Shown here: positions 18,069 through 26,278 of the stretch, one piece after another
Numbering within the stretch: the first letter of the stretch is position 1
Layout: every line of letters begins with the position of its first letter
Assembly: GCA_013695355.1 (NCBI GenBank)
Contig: JACDAQ010000025.1
Span: 62,001 to 126,000, forward strand
Length of the DNA stretch: 64,000 nt
Direction: 5' to 3'
Source of the DNA: Candidatus Protochlamydia sp.
GTDB lineage: Bacteria > Chlamydiota > Chlamydiia > Chlamydiales > Parachlamydiaceae
Program-made: the position numbers and the translations under genes
The notes under the pieces: generated by a model
Databases searched by the model: none
What the model was told of the DNA's origin: nothing
The model's input: only the letters and a program-made list of their open reading frames with translations

Positions 18069-18965
18069 ATGTCAGTTGCTAATTCTTCGTTCATTGCTAT
18101 TTTAGAACCTTACAAGGCTCAGGTTGAGCATTTGATCAAGTCGCATCTTTCTTATTTTGGCCCAGATAGTGAGTTAAAAAGTGCTTGTGCCTATGCTTTG
18201 CTAAATGGCGGAAAGCGGTTTCGGCCTGCCCTAGTCTTGATGATCGCTAATGCTTTAAAAAATGAAGTGGATGTCTCGCATGCCGCCCTTAGCGTAGAAT
18301 TTTTTCACACAGCCTCTTTGATTGCCGATGATCTTCCTTGCATGGACAATGATGACGAAAGAAGAAACAAACCGACCTTGCATAAAGTATATGGGGAGTC
18401 TGTGGCATTATTGACCACGTATGCCCTAATCTCTGCCGGCTATGCAGCTCTTGCCCAAAACGCCGCCTCTTTTGCGACCAGCGGCCATCCAATGGCTCAT
18501 CAAAGCGACCGCCTCTGCGTTCTGGCCTTAGAGAATGCCTCCTATAACACGGGCATCTTAGGGGCTACTGGCGGACAATATCTGGATCTGGCCCCGCCCG
18601 ACTTATCTTTAGCAACAATCCGAGAGATCATTGATAAAAAAACCGTGACTCTATTTGAGATTTCTTTTGTGTTTGGCTGGATTTTTGGCGGTGGCGACCT
18701 AGCCTTCCTTCCATTAGTGAAAAAAAGTGCAGCACATTTTGGAATGGCTTTTCAAATTGCAGATGATTTGGACGACATGGCTCAAGACAAGGCCCATGGG
18801 CAGAGTTTGAACTTAGCCAATGCCTGTGGAAAGGAATCTGCAACGATCCTTTTCCACAATGAACTAAAGCAATTTAAGGAAACGCTCACGTTATTGAATC
18901 TATCGTCCACTGAATTTGAAGCCTTTTGCGATCTTCTTTCTGAGCAGGTTATTGGAGTACGATAA
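18069..18965 (+). CDS. ispA: geranyl/farnesyl diphosphate synthase
   Basis: This enzyme condenses isopentenyl diphosphate with allylic diphosphates to give C10-C20 prenyl diphosphates for quinones and undecaprenol. The 298-residue protein has the first Asp-rich motif DDLPCMDNDDERRNKPTLH and the second, FQIADDLDDMAQD. The N-terminal GGKRFRPAL and the middle GGQYLDL are also present. Length is normal for IspA. A terminator-like hairpin lies 78 bases after the stop. A decayed second copy lies at 20788-21310, on the far side of an F-box/LRR gene. Confidence 0.95.
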   Translation: MSVANSSFIAILEPYKAQVEHLIKSHLSYFGPDSELKSACAYALLNGGKRFRPALVLMIANALKNEVDVSHAALSVEFFHTASLIADDLPCMDNDDERRNKPTLHKVYGESVALLTTYALISAGYAALAQNAASFATSGHPMAHQSDRLCVLALENASYNTGILGATGGQYLDLAPPDLSLATIREIIDKKTVTLFEISFVFGWIFGGGDLAFLPLVKKSAAHFGMAFQIADDLDDMAQDKAHGQSLNLANACGKESATILFHNELKQFKETLTLLNLSSTEFEAFCDLLSEQVIGVR

Positions 18966-19043
18966 AAGAGCTCTTTAAGCCATTCTAAGCTTAAAATTGT
19001 TTTTCCTTTTACTTCAGATCAAACCATCTTACCTAATGAAAAT

Positions 19044-19073
19044 GGTTTTACCTCACTTTAATGAAGTAAAACC
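19044..19073 (+). terminator. hairpin terminator after ispA
   Basis: GGTTTTACCTCA pairs with TGAAGTAAAACC with one mismatch, around a six-base loop. No T-run follows directly, so strength is uncertain. It is well placed to end the ispA transcript. Confidence 0.5.
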
Positions 19074-19148
19074 CAACTTATTAGGTTAATGGGTTTTCGT
19101 TCTTACTAATCGTTAAGTCGCTGATAATAACAAATTTTTCTACCCCTA

Positions 19149-19264
19149 TTAGCAGCTGAGTGAACGATTTAAGGCTTTAGCAAGCACGTCTATCGCAAAA
19201 TTAAAATGCTGCAGCTAAACGAGCATGTTAAGGGCTCCAGCAAGCTTTGCTCCTGTAATGCATC
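19149..19264 (-). repeat. degenerate LRR repeat units beyond the stop of the F-box/LRR gene
   Basis: Read on the plus strand, this stretch repeats the pattern CAGCTGAGTGAGCG-TTTAAGGGCTTCAGCAAGC found through the adjacent LRR gene, but with gaps and frame breaks. It shows that the LRR array was once longer and that the present stop at 19265 truncates it. Confidence 0.65.
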
Positions 19265-20626
19265 TCAAAAGTGTAAATGCTGCAACTGAGTGCTTAAATC
19301 TAAGTAATGCAACTGAGTGAGTGTTTTAAGAGCATCAGCAAACTTGCCTCTTTCTTTATTCCGAACGCAAGCCCTTAAATCTAAATGCTGGAGCTGAGTG
19401 AGCGTTAAAAAGGCTTCAGCCAGCTTGTCTCCTATAATCCGTGGGCAATAGCCTAGATTTAAATGTTGCAGCTGAGTAAGCGATTTAAGGGCTTCAGCAA
19501 GCTTGTCTTTAATCTGACTGCAACATTCTAAATTTAAATGCTGCAATTGAGTGAGCGTTTTAAAAGTATCGGCAAGCTTGTCTCCTGTAATCTGGTAGCA
19601 ATAGCTTAAATTTAAATGCTGCAGCTGAGGGAGCATCTTAAGGGCATCAGCTAGATTGTCTTCTGAAATCTGCCGGCAACCGCTTAAATTTAAGTGGCGC
19701 ATTTGAGAGAGCGTTTTAATGGCTTCTGCAAGCTTGTCTTCTGTAATCTGATTGCAACCCTTTAAATTTAAATGCTGCAGCTGAGTGAGATTTTTAAGGG
19801 CTTCAGCAAGCTTATCTCCTGTAATATTATAGCAATCATTTAAATTTAAATGCTGCAGCTGAGTGAGCTTCTTAAGGGCTTCAGAAAGCTTGTCTCCTTT
19901 AATGTTAGTACAGTGGCATAAATTTAAATGCTGCAGCCGAGTGAGCGTTTTAAGGGCTTCAGTAAGCGTATCTTCTGTAATTTTAGAATGACTTATGCAT
20001 AAAAATTTAAGATCAGGACAATTCTTTATTAATTTTATAAGATCATCATCTGTCAAATCACTAAACTCAGACAGGTTTGCTGCTGTTAAATTATTTTTGA
20101 TTATAAACTCCACTGCCTCGGTAGCTGTTTTACATGTGGTAACACTTCGCAATGAAATGCCTTCTTGACATACCCACTCTTTTGTTACTTTATTGCTCAA
20201 CTTAAGCCAATCATGGGATACACAACCCTTTAGTCCGCTTTTTTGGGCGAGGAAGTAGCCGGGCTGTCTAAGAAGTATTTGAAAGATATTTTGTAGTAAG
20301 TCTTCTGGTAATTCATATTCTGAAATAGATCTCTCTCCATAAAGCCCCATTGCATAACCCTGCACTTCAAAAGCTAAATTATTAGCAGCAGATCCAATAT
20401 TTTCCTTTAATATACTGTTACTTAAGTTTAATAAGGATTTTTTTAATTGTGGAGCAGTGTCATTATTCCCTGTTTGTGATAATATTAATCTTAAATTAAC
20501 ATTTATTAATTTATTAATAGATTCAAGATTCTCATTTTTAAAACATGTTGTTTTTGTAAGGTTGTTTAATTTGTGAATTAAACTATTAATTTCTAATTTA
20601 TTTTCATAATTATAATTAAACATCAT
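19265..20626 (-). CDS. F-box/LRR protein, putative ubiquitin-ligase-adaptor effector
   Basis: A 453-residue eukaryote-like protein. Residues 105-152 (ELPEDLLQNIFQILL then CVSHDWLKLSNKVTKEW) form an F-box, the module that binds Skp1 in SCF ubiquitin ligases. Residues 180-450 are about ten leucine-rich repeats of roughly 26 residues of the cysteine-containing F-box/LRR type (LTQLQHLNLxxCxxITGDKLAEALK). The repeats are also very similar as DNA, so they expand or shrink easily. No signal peptide is seen. By analogy with other chlamydial and Legionella F-box proteins it may redirect host ubiquitination; this is inference. Degenerate repeat units continue past the stop. The gene lies between ispA and a decayed ispA copy. 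Confidence 0.82.
   Translation of the reverse strand: MMFNYNYENKLEINSLIHKLNNLTKTTCFKNENLESINKLINVNLRLILSQTGNNDTAPQLKKSLLNLSNSILKENIGSAANNLAFEVQGYAMGLYGERSISEYELPEDLLQNIFQILLRQPGYFLAQKSGLKGCVSHDWLKLSNKVTKEWVCQEGISLRSVTTCKTATEAVEFIIKNNLTAANLSEFSDLTDDDLIKLIKNCPDLKFLCISHSKITEDTLTEALKTLTRLQHLNLCHCTNIKGDKLSEALKKLTQLQHLNLNDCYNITGDKLAEALKNLTQLQHLNLKGCNQITEDKLAEAIKTLSQMRHLNLSGCRQISEDNLADALKMLPQLQHLNLSYCYQITGDKLADTFKTLTQLQHLNLECCSQIKDKLAEALKSLTQLQHLNLGYCPRIIGDKLAEAFLTLTQLQHLDLRACVRNKERGKFADALKTLTQLHYLDLSTQLQHLHF
19290..19990 (-). repeat. tandem DNA repeats encoding the LRR array
   Basis: About nine units of roughly 78 bases share a core reading, on the plus strand, TAAATGCTGCAGCTGAGTG and AAGGGCTTCAGCAAGCTTGT. 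They lie wholly inside the F-box/LRR gene and encode its leucine-rich repeats. Confidence 0.8.
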
Positions 20627-20787
20627 TTCCTTTTTTTTTGTTTTTTTTATATTATATCATATATTGTATTATAATTTATTATTTTATATCAATTAAAAGT
20701 TTAAAATTAGCTGTTTAACTTTATTAATTAACTTTTAATATATAGCGATAGCTTGTTCTTGTCACAACACAAGTGGATGACTATTAA

Positions 20788-21310
20788 GGACAATGATGAC
20801 GAAAGAAGAAACAACCGACTTTTGCATAAAGTATATTGGGAATCATTGGCATTATTAACCACGGAATGCCCCCTCTTTTGCTGGCCAGCAGGATGGCCCA
20901 TCAAAGCGACCGCCTCTGTGTTCTGGCCTTAGAACCTATTCAAATCTTCGATCGGATCAGGTTCTTAGAGAATTCCCTTTTTAACACGTGTACATTGGGG
21001 CTCCGGCGGACAATATCTGGGATTAATCTTTAGCTCCGAGAGAACCTTGATAAAAAACAGTAACTCTATTTGAGATTTCTTTTTTGTTTGGCTGGATTTT
21101 TGGCGGAGATGACATAGCCTTCCTTCCATTATTGAAAAAAAGTGCTGCCCATTTAAAAATGGCTTTCAAATAGCAGATGATTTGTACGATATAGCCCAAG
21201 ATCAAGCCCATAGGCAGGGTTTGAACTTAGCCAATGCCTGTGGAAAGGAAGCTGCAACTGCCCTTTTCTACGAAGAGCTAAAGTTATTGAATCTGTCATC
21301 CGCTGAATAG
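20788..21310 (+). pseudogene. decayed partial copy of ispA
   Basis: From GACAATGATGACGAAAGAAG onward the sequence follows ispA (18345 to about 18915) with deletions, frame breaks and a 5' truncation. It starts in the middle of the first Asp-rich motif and ends near the ispA 3' end (TTGAATCTGTCATCCGCTGAA). A short palindromic element has inserted at 20929-20969. No open frame of useful length remains. Intact ispA lies about 1.9 kb to the left with the F-box/LRR gene between, so this is one side of a duplication around that gene. Confidence 0.85.
20929..20969. repeat. short palindromic element inserted in the ispA copy
   Basis: Intact ispA reads CTGGCCTTAGAGAATGCC; the copy reads CTGGCCTTAG, then about 32 extra bases (AACCTATTC...AGGTTC), then TTAGAGAA. 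The TTAG on both sides fits a target duplication. The inserted unit is related to 6465-6500 and 7489-7539. This is direct evidence that the element moves or once moved. Confidence 0.8.
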
Positions 21311-21459
21311 GTTGCGAGTTTTAAATTACAATAGTTACCCCTTTTTCTACAAAACTGTTTTTTAGATATATTTAATAAACTAAAAAGTAGACGTAAAAAT
21401 ATACTATAAGTTAGTATTTGCATTTGTTTAATAAAACGCATAAATAAGGATCACATTTA

Positions 21460-22635
21460 ATGTACATTAATAATGTAATTTCAAATTCTTTTTTACCGAG
21501 TATCGAGAGTAAAAACCACTTACAAAAAAAAATTAATGAAGTAAAAGATATAGAAGCCTTGGATTTCATAAATTTTATTGATTGTTATTTTAATTTGAGA
21601 GGAAATATTTCAACTTGTCCTCCTATAGCCGAAACTGTTGGTTGGCAAGTCTTACATGCTTCCCAGGCTTTTATTGATTGTAGCGAGTCGGTCCAATTGG
21701 CTAAATTTAATTTTGATCATCTTTCTATTAAAGACCTTGTATCTTTGTTCCAAGTTCTTAATTCCTATGCTATAAATCACACCACTTCTTTAGCAGCTTT
21801 AATTCAGAAATTTCATCTATCTGCCATAGAAACATATATCTTGCAAATTTGTGTGAAAGAACCGCTAAAAGGTTGGGAAATACACGATGCTTTAGTTAAG
21901 TTAAATAATTCAGATGTTCATCCACTTATCGATATAATTAAGAATAAATGCTATGAAGGACCTTCGTTGACGAATTTAGTGAATATTGATGTCATTCATC
22001 GGATAATTATTCCTAAATTGCCATTGAGCTCTTTGCTATCCTTTACAGCTACGTGTAAAAAATTTAAAGACTTTAAGGATGATAAGGCTTTATTTATTGA
22101 TAAATTAAATTTTTTAAAAATAAAACATTCAAATATCTTAAACCATAGTTTATTTTGTAAAGTCCTGGATAAATTGATAGAGAATAAAGAAGAAATTATG
22201 ATAGAGGATTGCTTTTCTTTTGATCGTTTAGTGACAAATGAAAACTATAATATTGTGGCTGATCATCAAAGCTGGGGGATGTCACAATTAAAAAAATTAA
22301 ATAGAATCAATTTTAAATCTATTCTTATCATAAAAAACATGACCTATTATGAAGAAAAGTTACAGCCCGCCACTATGTATCCCGGTACTACCTTTGGTAA
22401 CGTTAAAGAAATTTCAACTTTTGGAATTATTGTAAAGGTTGTAGAAGAAGATAACGTAGATAATTCTGCACCCCTTACAGGGTATGTGATTATTGCTCCT
22501 TATCAGGATACTACGATTAATCCTTTCAGTGAAAGAATCTCAAATGAACTTATGTGCTTGAAATTGGTACCAGATCAAAATGATTTATCTCAAGTGATAT
22601 TATCTCATAATTTTGATTGGATAAACTACCTTTAA
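21460..22635 (+). CDS. F-box-containing putative effector, paralogue of the OTU-like protein
   Basis: A 391-residue protein shares its first 165 residues (about 79% identity by hand count) with the OTU-like protein at 14600. After residue 170 it has instead an F-box-like segment, VHRIIIPKLPLSSLLSFTATCKKFKDF (about 178-206), and then a C-terminal half that I do not recognise (about 215-391). There is no signal peptide. The shared N-terminus may be a delivery or localisation domain joined to different activities, but that is inference. A strong hairpin terminator follows 41 bases after the stop. Base composition is very AT-rich, like the other effector-type genes here. Its start lies 150 bases after the decayed ispA copy. 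Confidence 0.7.
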   Translation: MYINNVISNSFLPSIESKNHLQKKINEVKDIEALDFINFIDCYFNLRGNISTCPPIAETVGWQVLHASQAFIDCSESVQLAKFNFDHLSIKDLVSLFQVLNSYAINHTTSLAALIQKFHLSAIETYILQICVKEPLKGWEIHDALVKLNNSDVHPLIDIIKNKCYEGPSLTNLVNIDVIHRIIIPKLPLSSLLSFTATCKKFKDFKDDKALFIDKLNFLKIKHSNILNHSLFCKVLDKLIENKEEIMIEDCFSFDRLVTNENYNIVADHQSWGMSQLKKLNRINFKSILIIKNMTYYEEKLQPATMYPGTTFGNVKEISTFGIIVKVVEEDNVDNSAPLTGYVIIAPYQDTTINPFSERISNELMCLKLVPDQNDLSQVILSHNFDWINYL

Positions 22636-22675
22636 ACTGGTTAATCACAACTATTATGAATGCAAAGATAAAAAA

Positions 22676-22702
22676 GGCTCACACAGCGTGTGAGCCTTTT
22701 AT
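22676..22702. terminator. bidirectional terminator between the F-box gene and recA
   Basis: A perfect nine-base stem, GGCTCACAC paired with GTGTGAGCC, has a three-base loop, with A-run before and T-run after. It can serve both the plus-strand F-box gene and minus-strand recA, whose stop is 2 bases away. Confidence 0.9.
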
Positions 22703-22704
22703 TA

Positions 22705-23808
22705 TTAGACATTGACTTCTTCAAACTCATCGGCGGTGAGTGCAGCAGCAGCGGCGGCCGCAGCGGCAGCAGCTCCTTTGACCGGAGATTTAAGTTTGTT
22801 GCGATTCTCTTTATAGTGCTGGTAAATGAGCGCTTCAAGTTCATCCAACAGCTTGGAATTGTTTTTAAGCTCTTCCCTTACCGCTTCCCTTCCCTGGAAC
22901 CTCTGCCCTTTAAAGCTGAACCAGGCTCCTTTCTTCTCTACAATATTGAATTCTGTAGCCATATCGATCGCAGAACCAGTCCTGGAAATTCCTTCGTCAA
23001 ATAGGATATCGAATTCAGCGATTTGGAAAGGAGGGGCCATTTTATTTTTACTTACCTTGACTTTGACCCGGTTGCCGACTTCAGAGTTGTCTGCCCCTTT
23101 GATCCCGCCAGTACGGCGGATATCCAGCCGAATAGAAGAATAGAATTTTAAAGCCCTTCCGCCCGTTGTCGTTTCAGGGCTTCCGTACATGACCCCGATC
23201 TTGTCCCGTATCTGGTTAATAAAAATCGCGCAGGTATTGCTTTTGGCTAGCGTGGCGGTCAGCTTTCTTAAAGCCTGTGACATCATACGGGCCTGAAGCC
23301 CCATGAACTGATCCCCAATCTCCCCTTCCAATTCAGATTTAGGCACAAGGGCGGCAACCGAATCGATCACAATGACATCGACAGCGTTTGATCGGGCAAG
23401 CATTTCAGCAATATTGAGCGCTTCCTCGCCGCTGTCGGGCTGCGAGATCATCAAGTCATCTAAATTAATCCCGATTTTAGCTGCATAGCCTGGGTCCAAT
23501 GCATGTTCGGCATCTATGTAAGCCGCCAGGCCGCCATTGCGCTGCGCATTAGCCACAATGTGAAGAGCTAATGTGGATTTACCTGAAGATTCTGGGCCGT
23601 AGATTTCCACAATTCGACCACGTGGAACACCACCGATCCCTAGGGCGATATCTAATGCTAAAGCGCCTGTTTTGATGACGCTGATTTCCTTGTCTACGGA
23701 ATGTTTGCCAAAACACATGATCGAGCCGTCGCCAAACTGTTTTTTTATTTGGCTGACCGCAAGGCCTAATGCTTTTTTGCGATCTGATTCGGGCGCAGTT
23801 TGAGACAT
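22705..23808 (-). CDS. recA: recombinase RecA
   Basis: This DNA-strand-exchange ATPase acts in homologous recombination. The 367-residue protein has the Walker [25 protein letters not shown], Walker [13 protein letters not shown], loop L1 [20 protein letters not shown] and loop L2 [20 protein letters not shown], all canonical. The C-terminal tail has a run of 11 alanines made from mixed GCN codons, followed by the acidic end [11 protein letters not shown]. The alanine run is not usual for RecA and would lie in the flexible regulatory tail. A large palindrome lies 29 bases upstream of the start. No LexA-type operator was recognised. Confidence 0.98.
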   Translation of the reverse strand: MSQTAPESDRKKALGLAVSQIKKQFGDGSIMCFGKHSVDKEISVIKTGALALDIALGIGGVPRGRIVEIYGPESSGKSTLALHIVANAQRNGGLAAYIDAEHALDPGYAAKIGINLDDLMISQPDSGEEALNIAEMLARSNAVDVIVIDSVAALVPKSELEGEIGDQFMGLQARMMSQALRKLTATLAKSNTCAIFINQIRDKIGVMYGSPETTTGGRALKFYSSIRLDIRRTGGIKGADNSEVGNRVKVKVSKNKMAPPFQIAEFDILFDEGISRTGSAIDMATEFNIVEKKGAWFSFKGQRFQGREAVREELKNNSKLLDELEALIYQHYKENRNKLKSPVKGAAAAAAAAAAALTADEFEEVNV

Positions 23809-23836
23809 ATTGAACTCCTTTTAATTTGAAAAAGAA

Positions 23837-23883
23837 CTAGTGCTCTGTAAATAGTACTTAAAACTTTGTTTACAGAGCACTAG
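23837..23883. promoter_or_regulatory. perfect 15-bp inverted repeat upstream of recA
   Basis: CTAGTGCTCTGTAAA and TTTACAGAGCACTAG are exact reverse complements separated by 17 bases. The element lies between recA (minus) and the frameshifted DUF4383 gene (plus). It may be a regulatory site, a hairpin in the recA leader, or a small mobile element; the sequence alone does not decide. Confidence 0.65.
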
Positions 23884-23971
23884 AATGATAAAGAAAAATC
23901 TTGCTGTTTATATAAAGGTATTTTATTGGAATGGTGATTTGAATGCAAAACAATCAAATGCAGAACGCGTT

Positions 23972-24354
23972 ATGTTAAAAACATTTGCTAAAATTTTTGG
24001 CGTTATCATGACCGTGGTTGGCCTGCTTGGATTCGTCCCTCAAGCCACGCCTGATGGAATGTTGCTTGGAATATTTCATGTGAATGGGGTCATCTAATTC
24101 ACATTGGGACAGGTATCGCAGCTTTGATCTGCGGCTTTTCAAGCGAAAGAGCGTCGAGGCTTTTCTTTCAAATTTTTGGTATAGTTTATGGCCTTGTAGC
24201 CTTATTAGGTTATTACTATTTAGACCGTCCGATCTTTGGAATAATAGCCCATAATCTGGCAGATGCCGTACTTCATATAGTGATTTCAGCCGCTTCGTTA
24301 TACTTAGGGTTCTTATATCATGATAAGGAAAATACTTATCCAAGATCCCGCTGA
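23972..24354 (+). pseudogene. DUF4383-type membrane protein, frameshifted
   Basis: The first half, from the ATG at 23972, reads MLKTFAKIFGVIMTVVGLLG to FHVNGV and then stops at 24095-24097. One base shift near 24090 restores HLIHIGTGIAALICGFSSER, then the second half down to YLGFLYHDKENT. The joined product has the four hydrophobic segments and motifs (HNLIH-like, FQIFGIVYGLVALLG, GIIAHNLADAVLH) of the DUF4383 family. A single frameshift means recent inactivation or a sequencing error. It ends 3 bases before the convergent secreted-protein gene. Confidence 0.75.
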
Positions 24355-24357
24355 ATA

Positions 24358-25659
24358 TTAAGAATCAGGCCTTCCATTTTCATAAGGGATTTTTTGAATA
24401 AAGTGGCCGTCTGCATCAAAAATGGTGACAATCCCTTTCCCTTCAGTGACCTGGCTGATCGGAAATTTTTCCCCTTTCCTAAAATAATCGCCCCTAACTA
24501 GTTTGTCGTTATCATATTCTTCGATCATCATTAAATTTCCATCTTTATACCACGCCGTAGAGACTCCGTGCTTGGTATTATTAGCCATTTCTTTTTGACT
24601 TTCCATGATTCCATTTGAATACCACGTTTTCACATGACCTTGTATTTTACCTTCGTACCAGTAAAAGGAGAGCTTAATTTGAGCAGGGACTGCGGACTGG
24701 TTAGATGTTTCAAAATATTCAACTTCTTCTCCATGTTTGATTTTATTTTTTACATGGTAGGTCCGTTTGAGATTTCCTTCATTATTGAAGACTTTAACTT
24801 CGCCTTCCAAATAGCCATCCTGGTATTCCTGCATTTCCTGGATGCTTTCTTTGCCAAAAACGGCCTTAAATCCAGTTCCCTGCTTGACTTCGGCGGCGAG
24901 ATTACCTTGGCTGTCAAAATATTGCCCGTTTACTAATTTTCCCTTGCAGTAATCTTCCTGGCTGGCCAATTGCCTGGAATTCCAAAATCGGAAGGAGGTT
25001 CCATGCCTAAGCCCCATTGTAAAGTTCATTTGCTGCAGTATTTCCCCGTCATTGCGAAAGATCTCAACTGTTCCATCGACCTGATTTTTGAGATAGGGAA
25101 TTTGCTTCCAAATTTTGCCGCAACGGTGGTAATAATTTGCCATTCCTTCCAGTACGCCTTGTACATAGGGAATTTCTGCGATCAAATGACCGTCCTCGTC
25201 CCAGGCTGTGCTAAGCCCGTCAAAAAGCCAGGAACGTTCAGCAGAAGGCGTCACGTCGGCTGTGCCTCCGATAACCTTTGCTGTCACCCTGATAGTGCCG
25301 TTTTCATGCCATTCATAGTAATTTCCAAGAGCCCTTCCATTCAAAATTTGTAGATATTGTTTGGCATTCCCATTGGAATGATATGTTGTGACGACTGAAC
25401 GTACGTTTCCCTTGAAATCTCTTGCATAGATGCGGAGGACTTTCTGATACGGCTGCTGGCTTAAAAAATCCACATTTTGAAATTGATTAAGCCGGTCTTT
25501 ATTGCTGAGCGTTTCGGCAAATCCGTTCCGGTCGATAATATGAATGCTTGTCAGCGGGAGAAGCTTTTTTTTTGCCGGCTTGGCGCCTGTAAAAGTGCCT
25601 AGCAAAAAAGCTAGCGTGATTCCAATGAGGCATTTTTTTACTAGTTTTGCAATATTCAT
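24358..25659 (-). CDS. secreted protein with YwqK/MORN-like repeats
   Basis: A 433-residue protein has an N-terminal signal peptide (CLIGITLAFLLGTFTGA). Residues 85-420 hold about ten repeats of the form YHSNGNAKQYLQILNGRALG, YWYEGKIQG..KTWYSNGIMESQKE, the MORN-like pattern of the YwqK family (W/Y-x-x-(D/N)-G-x-(L/I)). Such repeats form an extended beta surface used for binding; no enzymatic motif is visible. It should be periplasmic or surface-exposed. It overlaps the PilN-like gene upstream by 4 bases, so the three minus-strand genes from 27823 to 24358 form an operon, which links it to a membrane assembly apparatus. Confidence 0.78.
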   Translation of the reverse strand: MNIAKLVKKCLIGITLAFLLGTFTGAKPAKKKLLPLTSIHIIDRNGFAETLSNKDRLNQFQNVDFLSQQPYQKVLRIYARDFKGNVRSVVTTYHSNGNAKQYLQILNGRALGNYYEWHENGTIRVTAKVIGGTADVTPSAERSWLFDGLSTAWDEDGHLIAEIPYVQGVLEGMANYYHRCGKIWKQIPYLKNQVDGTVEIFRNDGEILQQMNFTMGLRHGTSFRFWNSRQLASQEDYCKGKLVNGQYFDSQGNLAAEVKQGTGFKAVFGKESIQEMQEYQDGYLEGEVKVFNNEGNLKRTYHVKNKIKHGEEVEYFETSNQSAVPAQIKLSFYWYEGKIQGHVKTWYSNGIMESQKEMANNTKHGVSTAWYKDGNLMMIEEYDNDKLVRGDYFRKGEKFPISQVTEGKGIVTIFDADGHFIQKIPYENGRPDS

Positions 25660-26276
25660 AAAAATTCCCGTTTTAGCAATTTCAAATTAAGTAAATAGAC
25701 TTCGCTTTTTTCGTTCACCTTTTTTTTATCAATCTTGCATTCTGTGATGATCAGCTGAGGGCGAAGGACTCCTGCTTCAAAAGAATCTAATTCAATTCCT
25801 TCAATTCTTGCCAAAATTTTTAGCAAGTCTGCCCCATTGACTTCAACTGGATGCACAAGCGTTTCTATTGTTTCCTGAAAAAATGGAAATGCCTGCACGA
25901 CCCCTTCCGAGAATACAAGGCCATTGGCAGGGCTTGTTAAAAATTCAAGGCGTTTTTTTATTCTCTCGTCATCCGCAAAATTTTTATCGCTTGCAATTTT
26001 TTGAAGGGATTCAACCTCGGGTTCCAAAAATGTCAGGGTCTCAAGGTATTTATCGATATAAAAATGGTCTGCCTCACGAAAATGTTGCCGGACGGCTAGA
26101 TTTTGGGCCTGTTTTTTTTCTTTTAACAGTGCCTGATGTTTGAAATTCTCCAGTGAGTCGCTCAATTCTTCAAATTGAGATTTTTGGGAAATAAAAATAA
26201 AAATAACAAATAAAAAGGGCACCAGGCCAAGGGCAAGCAGATAACTAATGGCTCGATTAACGGGAATATTTAACAT
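25656..26276 (-). CDS. PilN/GspL-C-like membrane protein
   Basis: This 206-residue protein has one N-terminal membrane helix (YLLALGLVPFLFVIFIFI), then a long heptad-like region (about 35-70) and a small alpha/beta domain. The layout matches PilN/PilO and the C-terminal part of GspL. It starts 2 bases after the end of the PilM-like gene and overlaps the MORN-like gene by 4 bases. Chlamydiae have type II secretion parts, so this may form part of an inner-membrane platform; the assignment comes from layout and neighbour, not from a motif. Confidence 0.55.
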   Translation of the reverse strand: MLNIPVNRAISYLLALGLVPFLFVIFIFISQKSQFEELSDSLENFKHQALLKEKKQAQNLAVRQHFREADHFYIDKYLETLTFLEPEVESLQKIASDKNFADDERIKKRLEFLTSPANGLVFSEGVVQAFPFFQETIETLVHPVEVNGADLLKILARIEGIELDSFEAGVLRPQLIITECKIDKKKVNEKSEVYLLNLKLLKREFL

Positions 26277-26278
26277 AT

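Noticed and set aside
19290-19990. Regularly spaced DNA repeats that might suggest a CRISPR array
   Set aside because: The units are continuous, in frame and encode leucine-rich repeats of the F-box/LRR gene; there are no distinct spacers and no cas genes.
23837-23883. LexA/SOS box upstream of recA
   Set aside because: The arms are 15 bases with a 17-base gap, unlike the CTG-N10-CAG or GAAC-N4-GTTC operators, and chlamydiae are not known to have LexA.
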